Assembly: GCF_900111765.1 (NCBI RefSeq) | Contig: NZ_FOIB01000002.1 | Coordinates: 496,001-560,000 of the forward strand | Direction of reading: 5' to 3' | From: Myxococcus fulvus | GTDB taxonomy: Bacteria > Myxococcota > Myxococcia > Myxococcales > Myxococcaceae | DNA length: 64,000 nt | Shown: in pieces, positions 45,619 through 52,863 of the stretch | Position numbering within the stretch: position 1 is the first letter of the stretch | How the letters are laid out: every line of letters begins with the position of its first letter | The notes under the pieces: generated by a model | Told to the model about the DNA's origin: nothing | Seen by the model: only the letters and a program-made list of their open reading frames with translations | The model's database searches: none | Program-made: the position numbers and the translations under genes

Positions 45619-48600
45619 CTACACGTAACCGACCTTGCGCGCCTTGGGCGCGCCGGCGGCCGGCACGGGGGGATTGGCCACGGCCGCGGCTGCACCGCCG
45701 CCAGGGCTCTTCGTGCCGTTGGGGGTGGCGACGGGCACGGGCATGGGGAGGGGGTCGTCTTCCGGTGACGTGCTGGCGGACAGCCGCGACACCTGCGAGC
45801 TCACGTCGCGGTACTTCGCGTCCATCGCCGCCACGCGCTGGTAGTGGTACAGCGCCTTGCCCGGCTCGCCGTGCGCCTCCCAGGCCGTGGCCAGCTCGAA
45901 GCCCAGCGCCTTGGCGGCTTCGCCCGTGGCGTGAGGACTGGCGAGCCCCTCGCGGAAGGTGGCCACCGCGGACTCGCCGTCACCGCGCAGCAGGTGCAGC
46001 ATGCCCATCATCGTGAGGCAGTCGAGCTCGCGCTTGGAGCCCATGGAGCCCTGACGCGCCACCTCGAACTCGTGCAGCGCGTCGTCCAGGAGGCCCATCT
46101 CCTTGTAGGCGATGCCCAGGTCGTAGTGCGTGTCCACGTCCTCGGGCTTCACCACCTTGGCCAGGCCCTTCTTGAACTCGGAGAACACCTCCTCCACCGA
46201 GTACTGGAAGTCCTCTTCCGCCGCGGGCGCCGCCGCCGTGTCGTCGCCCAGGTTGTCGATTTCGCCGGCCAGCTCCGCCGCCAGGTCGAACGCGTCGCGC
46301 TCCCCGACCGGCTCCGTCATCGGGAGCACGGTGGGCACCGACACGGGCTCGGGCGGCTCCTCTTCCGGCGGCACTCCGCCGCTGGCCTCGAGCGCCTCCA
46401 GGCGCTCCATCAGCTCCGTGGCGCGCGCGTGGCCCGGGAAGGCGATGGTCACCGTCTCCAGGATTTCGCGGGCCTCTTCCAGCAGGCCCTGGTCCAGGAA
46501 GAACGCGGCCTCGTCGCACTCCTCCGCGGCGGGCTCCTCCTCCGGCTCGCCGGCGCTGTCGTCGGCGAACTCGGCGGCGGCCTCCTCCTGAGGCTCCTCC
46601 TCCACCGAACCGAAGTCCTGCGGCTCCTCCTCCACCGAGCCGAAGTCGGTCTCCGGCAGGGACTCGGGCTCGTCGAAGGGCGCGTCGTCCACCGCGACGA
46701 TGGCGTGCGAGGCGGTGGGCTCCTCCTCCTCGAAGTCGCCCAGCGACGGCATGTCGGAGCCCGCGGGCTCCTCGAGGTCGCCGAGCATCGACGCATCCAG
46801 CGGCGCGATGCCCACCCGCGTGGGGACCTCGTCCACGTCGAGCGAGGCCTCCTCGACGAGCGTCGCCTGCTTGCGCGTGTCGGGCGCGGCGTCCTGGAGG
46901 AGCTGACGGGTGGGCGCGCGCACCATCGTCGGCGGCGGCGCGTCGTCATCGTCGCCCAGCGACATGGCCGCCATCGTGGACGTGGCCTCGTCGTCCGAGT
47001 CGCCCAGCGAATAGCTCTCGTCGTCGGAGAGCGGCCCGTCCAGGCCGGCCGACTCGACGAGCGGCTCGTCGTCCGTCGACGCGAGGCCCGGCTCGTCCGT
47101 CAGCACCATCCCGTCGTCGCCCGACACCAGCAGCTCGTCCTCGGCCGCCGCCGCCAGGTCCTCCGGCGCGGGCGAGTCGTAGACGTCGTGCTCGCCCGAG
47201 GTGATGGCCTCGCCGACGAGCGCCTCCTCGCTGACGACGGTGGCGTCGTGCTCGTCGTCGATGACCTCGTCGGAGTCGCTCGAGGGCAGCGTGGCCAGCG
47301 CCAGCTCGTCCCCCGGCGGGTGCAGCAGCGCGTCCTCGGGCGGCGGCGCGACGAGCACCTCGTCGTCGCTGGAGTCCACCAGGATGGCGTCCTCGCCCAC
47401 CGACTCCACCACCGTCGCGGACGGAGAGGCCGTCACCGGGCCCTCCACACGCAGCACCGACAGGAACGCCGGCACCTCCGGATGCGCGGGGTTCTGCTGG
47501 AGGATGGTCGCCAGGTACGGCTGCGCGCGCGTCGAGTCCGCGGCGCGCGTGCACAGACGCAGCACGTTCAGCAGCTGCTCGCCCGCCTGCGCCGTGTTCC
47601 CCGACGCGACGTAGATTTGATACGCCTTCTCGTGCGCGTCCAGGTTCTCCGGGTCGACGGAGAAGACCTTGCGCAGGTGCTCCAGCGCTTTGTCGTGGAG
47701 CCCGTACTTCACGTAGACGTCCGTCTCCGTGAGCAGCTTGGCCAGTTGCTCGCGTGCCATCCCCGCCTGCGTGGGAGGCGGCGCGGCGACGGGCGCGGGC
47801 TGCGGCTGCGGCGCGGGCTGGGGCGCGGCGCGGGCGGCCGGCTGCGGCGCGGAGGGCTGCTGGGGCTGCGGCGCCGCCACGGGCTGCGGCTGCGCGGGAG
47901 CCGGCGCGGGCGCGCGGCGCGCGAGCAGCTCCGGGTCCTGCGGATCCAACACTTCAATCTGCGTCCAGACGGCCTCGGCCTCGGTGAGACGGCCGCGCTC
48001 CTGGTGGATCTTCGCCAGCTCCTTGTAGACGGACACCGTCTTGGAGGTCTGCCCCAGCCCCTGGAACGCCTGGGCCAGGAGCGACAGCGTCTCCACGTCG
48101 CGGCCATCCGCCTTGAAGCACACCTGCAGCTTCGCGAGCGCGCGCTTCTGGTCACCGCGTTGCAGGTACGAGGACGCCAGCTCCTTGGCGAGCGGCAGGT
48201 TGTCCGGCTCGAGCGTGGACAGGCGCTCGGCCACGCGGGCCCAGTCGTCACCGCGGCCGTTGCGCTTGAGGTACTCGGCGGCGCGCTTGAACTCCTGCAC
48301 CGCCTCGCGCGACATGTTCTCGCGCGCGTAGAGCTCCGCGAGCTTGATCTTCGACGCCACGTTCTCCGGGTCGAGGTCCACCATCTTCTTCAAGGTGTCG
48401 AGCGACGACTTGGTGTCGCCCGCCTTGTCGTAGTGGTTCGCCACGATCTGGAAGTAGGCCATCGCCTCCGACATCAGCCCGAGCTGCTGGTGCAGCTCCG
48501 CCAGCTTGAGGTTCACCTCGAGCAGGTTCGGGTTGAGCTTGAGGACCTGCTTGTAGAGGGCGACGGCCTTGAGGAAGAAGCCGTCCGAGGAGTAGCTCTC

Positions 48601-48792
48601 CGCGACCTTGGTGAAGAAGTGCGCCGCCTGGGCGTTGTCGTTCTTCTTCTGGTACAGCTCCCCCATCTTCTGGAGCACCCGGATGTCCTTCGGGTCGACC
48701 TCCAGGACCTTCTGATACTCCTTGATGGCCTTGTCGTACGCGCCCTTCGCGACCAGCTTCGCGGCGGCTTCGATGATCTTGTTCTTGTCCAT
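45619..48792 (-). CDS. sgmX: SgmX-like TPR protein of type IV pilus polarity
   Basis: I chose the ATG at 48792 (MDKNKIIEAAAKLVAKG), giving 1057 residues. The N-terminal 340 residues are consecutive TPR repeats, then a Pro/Ala/Gln-rich linker, then another TPR pair (residues about 400-510). A long acidic disordered segment (Asp/Glu/Ser-rich, about residues 510-830) includes a direct repeat of FGSVEEEPQ. The end has more TPRs (HYDLGIAYKEMGLLDDALHE). In M. xanthus, SgmX (encoded close to pilQ) links the polarity GTPase MglA to type IV pilus formation at the leading pole. Position beside the pil cluster and domain order agree. The upstream gap to accC is 188 bases and contains a promoter-like site. 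Confidence 0.8.
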   Translation of the reverse strand: MDKNKIIEAAAKLVAKGAYDKAIKEYQKVLEVDPKDIRVLQKMGELYQKKNDNAQAAHFFTKVAESYSSDGFFLKAVALYKQVLKLNPNLLEVNLKLAELHQQLGLMSEAMAYFQIVANHYDKAGDTKSSLDTLKKMVDLDPENVASKIKLAELYARENMSREAVQEFKRAAEYLKRNGRGDDWARVAERLSTLEPDNLPLAKELASSYLQRGDQKRALAKLQVCFKADGRDVETLSLLAQAFQGLGQTSKTVSVYKELAKIHQERGRLTEAEAVWTQIEVLDPQDPELLARRAPAPAPAQPQPVAAPQPQQPSAPQPAARAAPQPAPQPQPAPVAAPPPTQAGMAREQLAKLLTETDVYVKYGLHDKALEHLRKVFSVDPENLDAHEKAYQIYVASGNTAQAGEQLLNVLRLCTRAADSTRAQPYLATILQQNPAHPEVPAFLSVLRVEGPVTASPSATVVESVGEDAILVDSSDDEVLVAPPPEDALLHPPGDELALATLPSSDSDEVIDDEHDATVVSEEALVGEAITSGEHDVYDSPAPEDLAAAAEDELLVSGDDGMVLTDEPGLASTDDEPLVESAGLDGPLSDDESYSLGDSDDEATSTMAAMSLGDDDDAPPPTMVRAPTRQLLQDAAPDTRKQATLVEEASLDVDEVPTRVGIAPLDASMLGDLEEPAGSDMPSLGDFEEEEPTASHAIVAVDDAPFDEPESLPETDFGSVEEEPQDFGSVEEEPQEEAAAEFADDSAGEPEEEPAAEECDEAAFFLDQGLLEEAREILETVTIAFPGHARATELMERLEALEASGGVPPEEEPPEPVSVPTVLPMTEPVGERDAFDLAAELAGEIDNLGDDTAAAPAAEEDFQYSVEEVFSEFKKGLAKVVKPEDVDTHYDLGIAYKEMGLLDDALHEFEVARQGSMGSKRELDCLTMMGMLHLLRGDGESAVATFREGLASPHATGEAAKALGFELATAWEAHGEPGKALYHYQRVAAMDAKYRDVSSQVSRLSASTSPEDDPLPMPVPVATPNGTKSPGGGAAAAVANPPVPAAGAPKARKVGYV

Positions 48793-48863
48793 CGAGCGTG
48801 GGCTTCCGGCGAGCCGAAACCCCTTGGAACTTCGCGGGTTTCTATCTTCAAAAGGGGGAGAGT

Positions 48864-48898
48864 CGGAGGCTAACGGAATCCTCCGACGCGGGTCAAGA
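48864..48898 (-). promoter_or_regulatory. Promoter and 26-bp inverted repeat upstream of sgmX
   Basis: On the minus strand, TTGACC (48898-48893) is followed by 18 bases and TAGCCT (48874-48869), a promoter with a good -35 and weak -10. Overlapping it is a perfect 8-bp inverted repeat: GTCGGAGG at 48864-48871 and CCTCCGAC at 48882-48889, ten bases apart. It covers the -10 and part of the spacer, so a bound repressor or an activator could act there. The sgmX start is about 72 bases downstream. No protein is known to bind it. Confidence 0.45.
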
Positions 48899-48980
48899 AA
48901 CAGCCCGGCTCCCCCCGGGGCCAGCTCACCTGCTTGCACACCCGCCCATTAGACGGACGCGCCACGTAGGCGGACGTGCG

Positions 48981-50366
48981 CTACGGCGTCTCTTCCACGG
49001 CTTTCTTGAGTCGACGGGAACCCGTCTCACTCGCGAGCAGTCGCTCCACGAAGCGCGTGTCGTAGTTGCCCTCCTGGAAGGACTCCTCGGCGAGCGCCGC
49101 GCGGTGGAACGGGATGTTGGTGCGGATGCCTTCCACCACGTACTCGCCGAGCGCGCGCTGCATGCGGCGGATGGCCGTCTCGCGGTCCTCCGCGTGCACG
49201 ATGAGCTTGGCCAGCAGGCTGTCGTAGTACGGCAGCACCGTGTAGTTCTCGTAGGCCCCCGAGTCCACGCGCACCCCGTAGCCGCCCGGGACGCTGTAGC
49301 CCGTAATCTTGCCGGGCCACGGCGCGAAGGTGATGGGGTCCTCGGCGTTGACGCGGCACTCGATGGCGTGCCCGCGGATCTGGATGTCCTCCTGCTTGAA
49401 GCGCAGGGGGTGGCCGTACGCCATGCGGATCTGCTCACGGACCAGGTCCACGCCCGTGACGAGCTCCGTCACCGGGTGCTCCACCTGGATGCGCGTGTTC
49501 ATCTCCATGAAGTAGAACTCGCCGCGCTCGTCGAGCAGGTACTCGATGGTGCCGACGTTGTTGTAGCGCAGCTTGCGCATCGCCTCGACGGACACCCGGC
49601 CCATCCGCTCGCGCAGCTCCGGCGTGAGCGCCGGAGACGGCGCCTCCTCGATGAGCTTCTGGTGCCGACGCTGCACCGAGCACTCGCGCTCGTTGAGGTG
49701 GATGATGTTGCCGTGCTCGTCCGCGACGATCTGGATTTCGATGTGGCGCGGCTTCTCCACGTACCGCTCGATGTAGAGGTCGCCGTTGTTGAAGGACGCC
49801 ACCGCCTCCGCCTGCGCGGTGGAGAACGCCTGCGCCAGCGCGCTCGGCTCACGGACGATCTTCATCCCCTTGCCGCCGCCTCCCGCCGCCGCCTTGAGGA
49901 TGACGGGGAAGCCGATTTCGCGAGCGAACGCCTCCGCCTCGCGCGGGTCCTTCACAGTGCCGGGGCTGCCGGGGAGCAGCGGCATGCCCGCCTCCCGCGC
50001 CGCCTGCCGGGCCCGCACCTTGTTGCCCATCATCCGCAGCATCTCCGGGCGCGGACCGATGAAGCGAATCTTGCAGTTCTCGCAGACCTCGGCGAACTCG
50101 GCGTTCTCCGACAGGAAGCCGTAGCCGGGGTGGATGGCGTCCGCGCGGGTGATTTCGGCGGCGGACAAGAGCTGCGGGACGTTGAGGTAGCTCTCCTTGG
50201 ACGACGGAGGGCCGATGCAGACGGCCTCGTCCGCGAAGCGCACGTGGAGGGCGTTGGCGTCCGCCGTGGAGTGCACCGCCACGGTGGCGATGCCCAGCTC
50301 CCGACAGGCGCGGATGACCCGCAGGGCAATCTCCCCGCGGTTGGCGATCAGCACCTTCTTGAACAC
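48981..50366 (-). CDS. accC: Acetyl-CoA carboxylase, biotin carboxylase subunit
   Basis: A 461-residue ATP-grasp enzyme that carboxylates the biotin of AccB with bicarbonate and ATP, the first step of fatty-acid synthesis. It begins [20 protein letters not shown], with [14 protein letters not shown] (ATP loop), [10 protein letters not shown], and [10 protein letters not shown] with the MNTRIQVEH active-site strand. The length is slightly above the usual 445-450 because of a charged tail ([18 protein letters not shown]). It follows accB by 70 bases in the same direction, so accBC is an operon, downstream of efp. Confidence 0.96.
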   Translation of the reverse strand: MFKKVLIANRGEIALRVIRACRELGIATVAVHSTADANALHVRFADEAVCIGPPSSKESYLNVPQLLSAAEITRADAIHPGYGFLSENAEFAEVCENCKIRFIGPRPEMLRMMGNKVRARQAAREAGMPLLPGSPGTVKDPREAEAFAREIGFPVILKAAAGGGGKGMKIVREPSALAQAFSTAQAEAVASFNNGDLYIERYVEKPRHIEIQIVADEHGNIIHLNERECSVQRRHQKLIEEAPSPALTPELRERMGRVSVEAMRKLRYNNVGTIEYLLDERGEFYFMEMNTRIQVEHPVTELVTGVDLVREQIRMAYGHPLRFKQEDIQIRGHAIECRVNAEDPITFAPWPGKITGYSVPGGYGVRVDSGAYENYTVLPYYDSLLAKLIVHAEDRETAIRRMQRALGEYVVEGIRTNIPFHRAALAEESFQEGNYDTRFVERLLASETGSRRLKKAVEETP

Positions 50367-50436
50367 GGGGGTGTCTCCTGGAACGGTCGGCGTGGGGAGC
50401 GCGCCACTCGTAGGGCGAGGGGCGCGCCCGCCAGCG

Positions 50437-51033
50437 TCAGGCCGGCTCGATGCGGAACAGGGACTGGCCGAACTCCACCGGCCGCCCGTTCTCCACGAGG
50501 ATCTCCACCACGCGGCCGGAGACCTCGGACTCGATTTCGTTCATCAACTTCATCGCCTCGATGATGCAGAGCACCTGGCCCTTCTTCACCACCGAGCCCA
50601 CGTCCACGAACGCCGGCTGGTCCGGCGCCGGCGTCCGGTAGAACGTACCGACGAAGGGGCTGGTCACCACGTGGCCGGGCTTCTCCGGGGCCTTCTCGGC
50701 CGCGGGGGCCGGGGCCGAGGAGGGCGCGGCGACAGGGGCGGACGACGCGACGCGCGGCGCGGGCGCGGCGTACTCCACGGCCGGGCCCACCGGGACGGCC
50801 GACGGGGCCGCGTGGTGGACGATGGTCGTCTCCGGGGCGTGGCCGCGGCGGATGAAGAGCTTCTCCTCCCCGCGCTTCCACACCAGCCTCGTCACGTCCG
50901 AGGCCTCCAGGATGTTGACGATTTCCCGCAGGGCCTCCACGTCCAGCGACGTGTTGCCCGCGTGGGCCGCGTTCGCCGGAGCGGACGCGCTGGCGGGCGT
51001 GGAGGCCCGGGTCGACTTGCGCTTCGTTGCCAT
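50437..51033 (-). CDS. accB: Acetyl-CoA carboxylase biotin carboxyl carrier protein
   Basis: A 198-residue carrier. A low-complexity N-terminus (Ala/Ser/Thr/Lys) precedes the [19 protein letters not shown] segment, then a Pro/Ala-rich flexible linker (about residues 85-120), then the biotinyl domain. The biotinylation lysine is Lys162 in the EAMKLMNEI motif. [14 protein letters not shown] 'thumb'-type loop is also present. It lies 28 bases after efp and 70 bases before accC. The efp-accB-accC order is common in bacteria. Confidence 0.96.
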   Translation of the reverse strand: MATKRKSTRASTPASASAPANAAHAGNTSLDVEALREIVNILEASDVTRLVWKRGEEKLFIRRGHAPETTIVHHAAPSAVPVGPAVEYAAPAPRVASSAPVAAPSSAPAPAAEKAPEKPGHVVTSPFVGTFYRTPAPDQPAFVDVGSVVKKGQVLCIIEAMKLMNEIESEVSGRVVEILVENGRPVEFGQSLFRIEPA

Positions 51034-51061
51034 GCTCGCGTCCTCCCTCGGGCGTCCTGGA

Positions 51062-51643
51062 CTAGCCCGCGGTGGCCACGCGCGTCAGGTACTTGCCACC
51101 GTCGCGCGTGTCGATCTTGAGGACATCACCCTCGTTGATGAAGAGGGGGACATAGATTTCGAAGCCGGTCTCCAGCGTGGCGGGCTTCAGCGCGCCGGAC
51201 ACCGTGTCACCGCGAACGCCCGGGTCGCACTTGATGACCTTCAGGTCCACCGAGTTGGGCAGCGTCACGCTGATGGCCTTCCCGTTCCAGAACAGGATGG
51301 TCGCGTCGGTGTTCTCCTTCAGGAAGTTCTTCGCTTCGCCGAGCGCCTTCTCGCTGATGAAGGTCTGCTCGAAGTCGCGCTTGTCCATGAAGTAGTAGTC
51401 GTCGCCCTGGACATACAGGTACTGCATGTCCTTCTCTTCGATGTCCGGGCGGTCCACCTTGTCACCAGACTTCAGCGTCGGCTGCAGGACGCGGCCCGTG
51501 GTGAGGCTGCGGATCTTGGTGCGGACGAAGGCGGAACCCTTGCCGGGCTTCACGTGCTGGAACTCGACGATGACGAACGGCTCACCGTCGATTTCGATCT
51601 TCATACCGTTGTGAAACTCGGACGTATCGATGACACCGGCCAT
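51062..51643 (-). CDS. efp: Elongation factor P
   Basis: A 193-residue protein of three beta-barrel domains that relieves ribosome stalling at consecutive prolines. The modification residue is Lys35 in KPGKGSAFV (counted with Met1), which suggests lysylation by an EpmA/EpmB-type pathway rather than rhamnosylation. The rest ([37 protein letters not shown]) is normal. An upstream AAGGAG ribosome-binding site is clear. Its downstream neighbours are accB and accC. Given the Pro-rich proteins in this window (the AgmX-like protein has nine prolines in a row), EF-P has obvious local clients. Confidence 0.95.
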   Translation of the reverse strand: MAGVIDTSEFHNGMKIEIDGEPFVIVEFQHVKPGKGSAFVRTKIRSLTTGRVLQPTLKSGDKVDRPDIEEKDMQYLYVQGDDYYFMDKRDFEQTFISEKALGEAKNFLKENTDATILFWNGKAISVTLPNSVDLKVIKCDPGVRGDTVSGALKPATLETGFEIYVPLFINEGDVLKIDTRDGGKYLTRVATAG

Positions 51644-51707
51644 GGGGACCGACTCCTTCAGACTCGAAAATACGGAAGCTTGAAAAGTCGGGGGTGTCTA
51701 GCCCATG

Positions 51708-51759
51708 CCCCCTCCCATGGGAAGGGGAAAGCTGCGGAGCGCCGCGTCGTCCGGACGAC
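51708..51759. promoter_or_regulatory. Palindromes between the roadblock gene and efp
   Basis: The 135-base gap contains a perfect 14-bp palindrome GTCGTCCGGACGAC (51746-51759) about 20 bases after the roadblock stop. It also contains a hairpin of nine pairs (51708-51716 with 51719-51727, one wobble) nearer to efp. Either could end the pil-lipoprotein-roadblock transcript or bind a regulator of efp. No T run follows. Confidence 0.35.
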
Positions 51760-51778
51760 TGCTTTACAGAGGGCGCGG

Positions 51779-52141
51779 CTAGAGCTCCGCGCTCACCTTG
51801 GGGGCCGTCACGCGCAGCACGTAGCGGCCCTTGCCGTAGTTGCCATCCGCGCGCAACGCGAGCACGAGGAAGTACTCCGGCGACACCAGCCGCATCAGCG
51901 TCAGCACCTTGTCGCTGTTGACGCTGACCTCACTCACCGCGCCCGTCTTGAGCGTCTCCGCGGCGTGGCGCAGCTGCGTGAGGAGGTTGGCGTACTCCAC
52001 CCAGGCCCCGCCCAGGTCCAGCTCGCTCGCCTCCTCGCGCTGGTAGGTGTCCACGGAGATGCCGTCGAAGCCCATCACGCTGCAGGCGAGGGCTCCGTCC
52101 ACCTGGTTGACGACTGACTCGAGGTGCGTGCGAAAGGACAT
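51779..52141 (-). CDS. Roadblock/LC7-domain protein
   Basis: A 120-residue protein from the ATG at 52141 (MSFRTHLESVVNQVDGALAC). It is one Roadblock/LC7 domain: SVMGFDGISVDTY, then the LGGAWVEYANLL helix and GAVSEVSVNSDKVLTLMRL strands. MglB, the GTPase-activating protein of MglA, is in the same fold group, and MglA/SgmX regulate pilus polarity in myxobacteria. This protein may therefore act with a small Ras-like GTPase, but the link is by family and location only. It lies 41 bases after the preceding lipoprotein gene of the pil operon and 135 bases before efp. Confidence 0.8.
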   Translation of the reverse strand: MSFRTHLESVVNQVDGALACSVMGFDGISVDTYQREEASELDLGGAWVEYANLLTQLRHAAETLKTGAVSEVSVNSDKVLTLMRLVSPEYFLVLALRADGNYGKGRYVLRVTAPKVSAEL

Positions 52142-52182
52142 GGGCTCAGGGGTTCCTGGGTGGAGCGATACTGCGCCTACGG

Positions 52183-52827
52183 CTACGGAACGGGGATGTC
52201 CTCGCACTCCGGCACGATGCCGTTGTGGCCACGCAGGTCGCAGTTCGCGGTCGGCGCGGCGAATTGCTGCCCCGCCGGGCAGCCGTACCCCGAGCGACCG
52301 ACCGTGAGCGGGAAGGTGAACTCGTTCGCCTCCACCTTGTTGTTGGCGGCCGTGTGGCCCTTGAACTTGATGGTGATCAACGTATCGACGATGGCGCCAC
52401 CCAACGTCGCGGCATCGAGCGCATCCCGGGCCTGTGGCGTCAGCACGTTGAGGAGCATGCTGCTCCCCTCCCCTCCCTCGAAGCCGCCGAACAGCCGCAC
52501 ATTAGTGTCCTCGATGCCGAGGTCGGGCTCCGTCTGATACGACACGTCCATCGACGTGATGAAGACGACCTGGGAGCCCGGGCTCGACACCTGACCGCCC
52601 TCTCCGACGAGGATCTCCGTGCCGATGCGGTTCGAGGTGACGATGAGCCCCAGCCGGTAGTTCGAGGCCAGGGTCATGTCCAGCGAGCCCCGGAGGATGG
52701 CCTCGTCCTCCGGAATCGAGCAGTCGTCTTCAGGCAAGGCGGCGTGGAGGACCTGCAGCTGAGGAACGTCGTCGACGCAAGACACCGAGCCGAACGCCAG
52801 CAGCGCGGCGAGATAGATGGGCTTCAT
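52183..52827 (-). CDS. Hypothetical lipoprotein downstream of pilQ
   Basis: A 214-residue lipoprotein with a signal peptide (MKPIYLAALLAFGSVSC) and SVSC lipobox. The mature part is beta-rich: SLDMTLASNYRLGLIVTSNRIG, VVFITSMDVSYQ and FTFPLTVGRSGYGC. At the end are a cluster of cysteines (YGCPAGQQ, ANCDLRG, PECEDI), which suggests a disulfide-bound C-terminus. I recognise no family. It is 36 bases after pilQ and in the same direction, so it may be a myxobacterial secretin-associated lipoprotein, though no homology to known pilotins is visible. Confidence 0.75.
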   Translation of the reverse strand: MKPIYLAALLAFGSVSCVDDVPQLQVLHAALPEDDCSIPEDEAILRGSLDMTLASNYRLGLIVTSNRIGTEILVGEGGQVSSPGSQVVFITSMDVSYQTEPDLGIEDTNVRLFGGFEGGEGSSMLLNVLTPQARDALDAATLGGAIVDTLITIKFKGHTAANNKVEANEFTFPLTVGRSGYGCPAGQQFAAPTANCDLRGHNGIVPECEDIPVP

Positions 52828-52863
52828 GAGCGTACTCTCTCCTCGGAGAAGAGGCGCGATGCC

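Noticed and set aside
45844..48873. A 1009-codon open frame on the plus strand opposite sgmX.
   Set aside because: Antisense of a clear TPR protein; its sequence is Arg/Leu/Gly repeats without homology signals.
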